Of a stretch of 64,000 nucleotides of DNA, positions 57,961 to 64,000 are shown piece after piece. Under the pieces are notes generated by a model. It was not told where the DNA came from. It saw only the letters and a program-made list of their open reading frames with translations, and made no database searches. Each line of letters begins with the position of its first letter. Within the stretch, counting starts at the first letter, position 1. The translations under genes and the position numbers were made by a program. Origin of the DNA: Nicotiana tabacum (lineage: Eukaryota > Streptophyta > Magnoliopsida > Solanales > Solanaceae); assembly GCF_000715075.1 (NCBI RefSeq), contig NC_134087.1:103021161-103085160 (forward strand), given 5' to 3'.

Positions 57961-57979
57961 AGCCCCACGGTGGGCGCCG
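57961..57979 (-). other. Primer-binding-site-like sequence of Element 3
   Basis: On the minus strand CGGCGCCCACCGTGGGGCT starts 3 bp after the 5' LTR end. The same sequence type follows the old LTR at 31,981, which links those two elements. The matching tRNA was not assigned. Confidence 0.7.
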
Positions 57980-57982
57980 AAC

Positions 57983-58729
57983 TGTTTACCGCGAAAATGG
58001 TATCAACAATTAAATTTGTAAATGGGGTTCTAAAAATACGTGATCTATTCCCGAACTAGTTGTTAAAGTAGTTAATGCTAAGAACGTGAAGTACAATGAT
58101 AAAATACGAGCTAAGACGTGGCAGTAATCAAACCAAAGGGCCCTGCTGCCCGGGTGCAGAGATGGTCGATGAAGGCTTCGGGGCCAAGGTTCGAGCCAAG
58201 CTCGAGCTACCGAGGCCTATCGAGAATGGGATAACAGGCGGAGATATGATCGAGCAAGGCCCAATGTTACCAATTCCAAGCAAAGTAGTAAAGAACATAT
58301 AAGAGAATGATAAATGCCAAAGCGATCTCGGACTAGTGAGAATGAACCACTTAGAAGAAAAGAGAGATATTATTGCACTTTTGGAGAAATGGAGCAACAT
58401 CAGCCCCTTACAAGGTGGGGCGAGTCCCCTTTATATAGGAGGGGAGACTCGGCTACAAGTATGTGGGGATTAATTACAAAGTACGGTGATGAGATGGCTT
58501 GACATGATGCTTCAGCATAGGCTCTGGATAGGCTGGGCCTGTCAGACGTAGCCATGTCCCTAGAGGGCTTCCCCCCTGTCCTGGCTTCATTCTTCATTTT
58601 CTCTGAGTCGGGCTTTGACAAGTCCTAAGGTCGATAACTCGGTCGCGACCTCCTACCAAGGGGTCCCGGGGCATGCTCCCGAAATGTCTCGACAACGAGA
58701 AATCAAGTCTTCTGATTTCGCCGCGTACA
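57983..58729 (-). repeat. Element 3 5' LTR (747 bp) with TATA box
   Basis: Partner of 48854-49604. On the minus strand cctatataaagggg (about 58,427-58,440) is a strong TATA box in the expected position. Short open frames in this LTR are not genes. Confidence 0.92.
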
Positions 58730-59479
58730 ATTCCGTACTCATTTACATCATGAATCCATGAATTTATGGAAGAAAAATCAAATTTTTAGCAAGTCTTCCA
58801 AAAACGAAAATATAAGATTTGAAAGCCAATCCGATGTCAGAATTTGATAAAGTTGGTATGGTTGAACTCGTATCAGAATGAATGTTTGGATTTTTTGAAA
58901 ATTATGTTGGGTTCCGAGAGGCGAGTCCCGCGTTGACTTTTCGTTGACTTTTTGAATGTGAAATTTTAAGTCGATGTTATATTATCCGGAATTATTCCGA
59001 TGAATTTTAATGAAGTTATACAACTAATTTGGATAGATTTGAGCTGTCCGGAGGTTAATTCAAGCAAGAAGGCGATTGTGAAATATCGGCATAACTTTAA
59101 AAATGTAAGTATCTTGCCTAATCTTGTGTGAGAAAATTTCCCCTTAGGCGTTGAGTCTTATGTGGAAATTGTGTGATTTGAAACCATGTACATGAGTTGA
59201 CGAGTATGTACTTGGTTTATATGTGCAAATTATATTTGTTAAAATTCGTGGACACCCTTATGTATTAAATTGAAAATTTTTATGGTACTTACTAAATCTC
59301 TTATATGCCATGCCTCATTCCTTATTTGCCAATGTTGTTTTGATATGATAATTTGAAGTGATTGCTACTCGACTTTTATGTGAACTCTGTGTTTGTTTGA
59401 GTTTCCTTTTTTTTATGAAAAATAATTTCATTCTTGATTTTTATCTATAGATAATTTAAATGGGAAATTGTGTTAATAA

Positions 59480-59715
59480 AGTGAATAAATATATTTATTT
59501 CATGAAGTTGTGATATTTGAGCACTTGTAGTGCATTTGTGAATTGATGTGCTAATTGAGCACTTGAGGTGGAAATCGTGATATGTTGTAATATTTGAACA
59601 TTTGTAGTATAATTTGTGAATGATGTGATAATTGAACACTTGAGGTGGAAATCGTGATATGTTGTAATATTTGAACATTTGTAGTATAATTTGTGAAGAA
59701 TGTGATAATTGAAGT
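59480..59715 (+). repeat. 77-bp tandem repeat in Element 4 LTR
   Basis: The unit cacttgaggtggaaatcgtg then atatgttgtaatatttgaac occurs twice in full (59,560 and 59,637), preceded by a partial copy at about 59,490. Confidence 0.85.
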
Positions 59716-59754
59716 CCCATGTACTGGATTCTTTCCTTGAGATTGTTGTGTTTC

Positions 59755-60200
59755 TACTTTGGGACTATAGATCGACATTCCGGGAGATTCCCCCGCACAT
59801 TTATATTTGGGACTACGGGAATGCACCGGGAGATTCCCTTGTACTGGATATTTACTTTGGGACTACAGATCGATATTCCGGGAGATCCCCCTACACGTTT
59901 ATATTTGGGACTACGGGAATGCACCCGGGAGATTCCCCTATACTGGATATTTACTTTAGGACTACGGATCGATATGCTGGGAGATCCCTAGCACATATAT
60001 TGAGGATACCAAGAGATCCTAACACGTATATTAAGGATACCAAGAGATCATCGGGATACCAAGAGATCCCCAACACATATATTGAGGATACTGAGAGATC
60101 CTTGGGATACCAAGAGATCCACAGCACATATATTGAGGATACTGAGAGATCCCCGTGCATTTACGTTTGGGACTACGGGACGGGATCTCGAGATCCCTTG
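59755..60200 (+). repeat. gggactac/gggagatccc repeat block in Element 4 LTR
   Basis: First part: units on tttgggactacgggaatgca and cgggagattccc, at least four to five copies with about 50 and 90-100 bp spacing. Second part (59,985-60,150): units on acatatattgaggatac and caagagatcc, about five copies. The open frame across this block (59709-60281) is a repeat product. Confidence 0.85.
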
Positions 60201-60319
60201 TCGATGTTTCTGAGTACAGAGTGTCTAAACAAAAGAAAAGTACATAAGGGTGTGATGAGGGCACAAGATGCCAAGTGTTAGGGTTCAAGTATTGAGACCC
60301 GTATTGTATGATTATGAGA

Positions 60320-60670
60320 TGAGGTGTCACAGGGTGACTTATATTCAAAGGTTATCTATTTGAAAAGATTATACTCAAAGGTACTTATTTTCAATTAACT
60401 ATTTTGAAATGTCATCGGGTGACTTATATTCAAAAAATATTATTTTAAAGAACTTTTACTCAAAAAATATATTTATTTGAAAGAACTATATTCGGAAGAG
60501 ACTTGTTGAAAGAATTATATGTGAAGATATTTAATTGGAAGAATTATATTTGAAAGATAATTATTCGAAGGAAGTACAAAATATATTTATGGGAAAGGAT
60601 TATATTCTAAGGATTATTATTTGAAAAACTTATAGGTGAAAGATTTATATTTGAAGGACTTGGTTAATTG
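60320..60670 (+). repeat. Degenerate attcaaaggt/ttgaaagatt repeats in Element 4 LTR
   Basis: Many short variants of gacttatattcaaagg, tatttgaaagat and ttatattcaaa in an AT-rich stretch, without fixed spacing. Two copies of gggtgacttatattcaaa (60,332 and 60,419) are clear. Confidence 0.55.
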
Positions 60671-61284
60671 GTTGTACTTGTATTCATTAGTTGTTGAACA
60701 ATATTTATAGTGTTCTTGTTGCCTTTCTGTTTATATCACCGGTTGATTTTTATTGCTATCATTGCTAGTTATTTTCTAGTACTATTGTATACTGCTATAT
60801 TGCACAGGTTTTTTGACTAGTAATTGTCTTGACTGTACCTCGTCACTACTCCACCGAGATTAGTCTTGATACTTACTGGGAACCGACTGTGGTGTGCTCA
60901 TACTACACTTTTTTACATTTTTGTACAGAGCCAGGTATTGAGATATCGGACTCAGACAGAGTTAGTGTGTTGATCGCAAGGATTCAAGGTAGAGCTGCTT
61001 AGTCGTCGCAGTTCCTTGGGGTCTTTCTATTTTATTGTACTGTCAACTGTTATTCAAACAGTATTGTATATTCCATCCTTGAGATCATTGCATGTATTCA
61101 GTTAGAGTTTGTGACTAAGTATTACCAGTCTTGGGAAGTTGTTATAACTATTTCCGTTGTTGGTTTCGACACTTGTTTCTATTTATAAAAAAATGGCTTG
61201 AATCGTTATTAAAATCAGCTTACTTAGTCTTAGTGACTAAGCGCCATCACGACGCCTGTGGTGGGATTTTGGATCGTGACAAGT

Positions 61285-61296
61285 TGGTATCAGAGC
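61285..61296 (+). other. Primer binding site of Element 4 (tRNA-Met type)
   Basis: TGGTATCAGAGC starts 3 bp after the LTR end. It is the widely known plant site complementary to the 3' end of initiator tRNA-Met, distinct from the sites of Elements 1-3. Confidence 0.9.
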
Positions 61297-62957
61297 TCTA
61301 GGTTCATAGGTTCTACGAGTCACGAACGGTTTTAGTAGAGTTTTGTGGATCGGTACGGAGACATCTGTACTTATCTTCGAGAGGCTACAGAGCTAGTAGG
61401 ATAATTTCCACTTCTTTCATTCCTTATCGTGCGACATTTATTCAGCTAGAAGCATATATCATATGTTCTTTTGCATCCACTAGTGTATGAAATTGCACAC
61501 TCGGTATCAACTATGCACCAACAATTTGTGATACTACAAAGGGGTTATAAGAGAGCCATGATTGTTCAACCATTATTACCGTGTGTCATCCATATCGATA
61601 ATGCGGAAGTATTGACTGATCATTCAGTTGTGTACATGGGGTGCAACAGGTTCTGATAGCTGGTTGATAAGTACGATCTTAAGAAGGCTTAATTAGTTGC
61701 CTAATTATCAATCGTGGCATGGTCACGAGGTGGATGTAGATCCGAAGATAGTTGGTGGTATTAGAGACAATGTGGTTTGTATGGGATTTCTATTTAGCGA
61801 AGGGTATATATTAGCAAGCCAAGACACTAGAGGAAGCGAGTTTAACTGTCATGAGGATGACATGCGCCAAATAAATGGCTTGAGGTATCTTATGATGGTG
61901 CCATACGAGCGATAAAGGTTAGTATTGTTGATTATTAGAATGTGTCTTATGGCTTCACGCCAAGTGAAGGGAGTCCACTATCAACGATCAAATTATGGGT
62001 TCATGTGTCATATCAGTTTTGGCCTGAGATTTATTTATGTGGTATTCAAAGGTTCTCTGAAACTTGTATATGAGTAAGAGCTGAGATTTGTATGGGATGA
62101 TGTTGAGACATTCGATATTCCTGTGTCCGTAATAATTCTACATTTCAGTATCAGCAGGAACATGGAAACAATTTCAGAATACTCGTAGTGCTCCAGTTAA
62201 TCAGGGCACTCTCATGGGGCAGTCATCTTTTAATGCACCACTGGCATAGGATTCCTTCAATGGTTATTCTAGTTATCCGGCACAGACTCAGTATGAGCAG
62301 CTGAATTGCAGATGAGTTGTTATGAATGTGGTGATACTAGAAACATCATGGGAAATTGTCCCAGGCTTGGGAGAAATCTATTTCGTCAGAACACCCAGTC
62401 CACACACTCTATTATAGTTACTAATCTACATACACTACAAGTTAGAGATGGAGGACGAGCGGGTAGATGGAGCCTAAGAGGTGGAGGCCCGACCCATTGA
62501 TATAATTGCTATGGTGTGGCTGAGGCCACTATACCAGATGGTGTCGTTACAGGTACGATTCCGATTGTTATAAAAAAGATATTTTCCTTAATTTGATTTG
62601 ATTCTGAAAATTGAGGCGAGTCCTCCTATTATGCTCCGCTTATGGGTGAGCTTAGTAATTTTGTGACCCACTTTTATGTTTATCCCTGTTGGGAGATTTG
62701 ATGATGTTAGCCCGTGTATATCATTTTATTTTATACACTATTGAGGGCTATAAGTCAAAAAATTACTTTCTATTACTCACTACAGTGGATTTGATGTGAT
62801 TTCGGAATAATTGATTTTGATTTTTATGAATTATATGCCCTATTGGTATGTGGGTTCATTCTGTGTTGTGATGTTTATCGGAATTTATGAGAAGAAAGAA
62901 AAGAAATGGAAAGAATTCAGTTGGCACAATGTGCAATTACTTGTGATGTAGAGTTGA
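61297..62957 (+). pseudogene. Element 4 gag and protease remnant
   Basis: No capsid motif is seen at 61,400-62,100, where the open stretches are unrecognised. A Gln/Ser/Pro-rich linker (62,150-62,300) leads to a gag zinc knuckle, CYECGDTRNIMGNCPR (about 62,317-62,364). It matches CxxC....H....C except that Asn replaces the His. Next follow a Gly/Arg-rich stretch and a protease-like beginning (VVTGTIPI, SSYYAPLMGELS) with many stops to about 62,880. It ends at the start of another LTR at 62,958. This is a badly decayed internal region. Confidence 0.65.
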
Positions 62958-64000
62958 TGTGACGACCTGACCATTCGTCTCGAGTTACCGCTCTGTTTTC
63001 CCTACTTCTTCTTCCTTATGATTTGTTATCCGTGTTTTGTGGTATCGGATTGGTCAGATCGAATCTGGAATGATTTTTTGTAAGGTTTGAGACACTTAGT
63101 CTCTTTTAAGAAAGCTTAAGTTGGAAAAGTCAACTGGATGTTGACTTATGTGTTAGAGGGCTCGGAAGTGAATTCCGAGTGTTCGGTTAGCTTCGGGAGG
63201 TAATTTGTGACTTAGGAGCATGATCGGAATGAATTTTGGAGGTTCGGAGTAGATTTAGGCTTGAATTGGCGAAGTTGATATTTTGGCGATTTCCGGTTGG
63301 TAGGTGAGATTTTAATATAGGGGTCGGAATGGGATTCCAAGAGTTGCAGTAGTTCCGTTGGGTTATTTGGGATGTGTGTGCAAAATTTCAGGTCATTCGG
63401 ACGTAGTTTGGTTGGGTTTTTGATCAAAAGCGAAATTTGAAAGATTTTAGAAAATTTGGCTTGAATCCGATGTGTTTAGGTTGATTCGCTGTTGTTCGAG
63501 GTGTTTTGAAGATTGGTACAATTTTGAATAAGGTATTAGTATATGTTTGTGCTTTTGGTTGAGGTCCCGGGGGCCTCGGAGTGATTTCGGATAGTTAACG
63601 GAGAAGTTTGGACTTTGTTGCAGCTGCTGAAGTTGCTGCTTCTGGTATATTCGCACCTGCGGATTGGGGACCGCAGGTGCGGTGCTGTATAAGCGGAGGA
63701 TTTGGTCGCAGAAGCAAAAAGGGCTGGAGGAGTAGGAAAACGTAGAAGCGGCTAAGAGGACCGCATCTGCGATGTCGTAGGTGCGGATAGGGGACCGCGG
63801 ATGCGGAATAAGTGGGGTTAAGTGATTTCCGTAGAAGCGGATGAACGACCGCAAATGCGGTACTGCAGAAGCGGTTAAAGGGCCGTCGATGTGAAAATGT
63901 CTGGGCAGAAGTTATAAATTGTGGCCTTCGCAAATTTTAGCTAATTTCACCATTTTTATCTCGGCTTTGGAGCTTTTGGACAATTTGAAAGAGGGATTTC
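62958..64000 (+). repeat. Start of another gypsy LTR (Element 5), cut by the window edge
   Basis: Begins tgtgacgacctgaccattcg, the usual start of Tekay/Del-type LTRs in Solanaceae, and follows the same plan as Element 4 (attcggacgtagtttgg, ggttgaggtcccgggggcctcgg), but it is a different subfamily, not the second LTR of Element 4. It contains a GC-rich repeat block at 63,640-63,890. The rest lies outside the window. Confidence 0.7.
63640..63890 (+). repeat. GC-rich gaccgcaggtgcgg repeats
   Basis: Variants of gaccgcaggtgcgg, gcagaagcgg and gtaggtgcggataggggacc recur about eight times. The units contain CG-rich self-complementary phrases, unlike the AT-rich surroundings. Confidence 0.75.

Larger units (their letters stand above)
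48854..58729 (-). mobile_element. Element 3: gypsy (Retand-like) element with antisense gene, nested in Element 4 LTR
   Basis: LTRs at 48854-49604 and 57983-58729 begin TGT and end ACA. ATTCC lies on both outer sides (48,849-48,853 and 58,730-58,734). The PBS-like site sits next to the right LTR on the minus strand, so the element runs right to left. A decayed gag lies near its 5' end, tandem repeats in the middle and a spliced gene on the opposite strand in its 3' third. I recognise no protease, RT or integrase motif, so it is probably non-autonomous or heavily decayed. Extra antisense ORFs between pol and the 3' LTR are described for Tat-lineage elements. Confidence 0.87.
58735..61281 (+). 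repeat. Element 4 5' LTR, right part
   Basis: Continues the LTR broken at 48,853. It includes several local repeats (separate entries) and ends ...ggatcgtgaca at 61,281 just before a tRNA-Met-type PBS. The two parts together give an LTR of about 3.8 kb, long but acceptable for Tekay/Del-type elements. Confidence 0.75.

Noticed and set aside
59709..60281. 190-codon open frame with repeated GTTD/IPRDP-like blocks
   Set aside because: Lies on the gggactac/gggagatccc minisatellite of an LTR and has periodic composition. Not a gene.
62958..64000. Reading 62,958 onward as the 3' LTR of Element 4
   Set aside because: The layout is parallel but the sequence differs from 47,557 onward at the start and throughout by eye, so it is a different LTR subfamily.
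1..64000. tRNA, rRNA, snoRNA or miRNA genes
   Set aside because: I saw no cloverleaf with A/B boxes and no rRNA sequence by eye. A tRNAscan-SE or Infernal run would be decisive.

Overview
This is nuclear DNA from a flowering plant, very probably a nightshade (Solanaceae), with Nicotiana the best guess. The evidence is one intact, intron-containing NRT2-type nitrate transporter gene whose protein looks like Solanaceae NRT2, set among large nested LTR retrotransposons of types familiar from Solanaceae genomes. There are no bacterial-style operons, rRNA, tRNA or CRISPR loci that I can recognise. Roughly nine tenths of the window is transposable element sequence.

Layout. 1-3.3 kb: a decayed Mutator-like (MULE) transposase gene on the minus strand that still shows introns. 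3.3-4.2 kb: spacer rich in near-palindromic cagtataatactg repeats. 4.2-24.4 kb: Element 1, a giant Ty3/gypsy element of the Ogre/Tat type on the plus strand, with 4.7-kb LTRs (the 5' LTR truncated), an extra ORF1, gag without its capsid core, protease with a G-patch, a probable intron, RT, two RNase H domains, integrase and a 12-copy 63-bp array in the 3' UTR. All its frames are broken. 24.4-31.1 kb: the only gene-like island. It holds a piece of an LRR receptor kinase gene, two MITE-like repeats and the intact NRT2 gene (28,528-30,398, three exons, 530 aa). 31.1-31.4 kb: an hAT-like MITE with a target duplication. 31.4-32.6 and 45.0-45.8 kb: the two halves of an old gypsy gag remnant, split by Element 2 (32.6-45.0 kb, minus strand, target duplication CCTTG). 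Element 2 is a gag-only, non-autonomous Tat-like element with 2.5-kb LTRs and a roughly 35-bp tandem array. 45.8-47.6 kb: a gypsy LTR-like fragment, minus strand. 47.6-48.9 and 58.7-61.3 kb: one long LTR of a Tekay/Del-like element (Element 4), split by Element 3 (48.9-58.7 kb, minus strand, target duplication ATTCC). Element 3 carries 0.75-kb LTRs, a decayed gag on its sense strand and a spliced gene on the opposite strand. 61.3-63.0 kb: decayed gag/protease of Element 4. 63.0-64.0 kb: start of another gypsy LTR, cut by the window edge.

How the parts relate. Elements 1 and 2 share a primer binding site type, a similar gag and a recurring structured motif. This fits Element 2 having been mobilised by proteins from an Ogre/Tat relative of Element 1, although Element 1 itself is now dead. 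Element 3 and the old gag remnant share a different primer-binding-site-like sequence. The most unusual signal is a hairpin motif of about 48 nt, present six times in Elements 1 and 2 and always in the sense orientation of its host element. Its inner stem changes sequence from copy to copy while pairing is kept. Identity statements are by eye; no alignments were computed.
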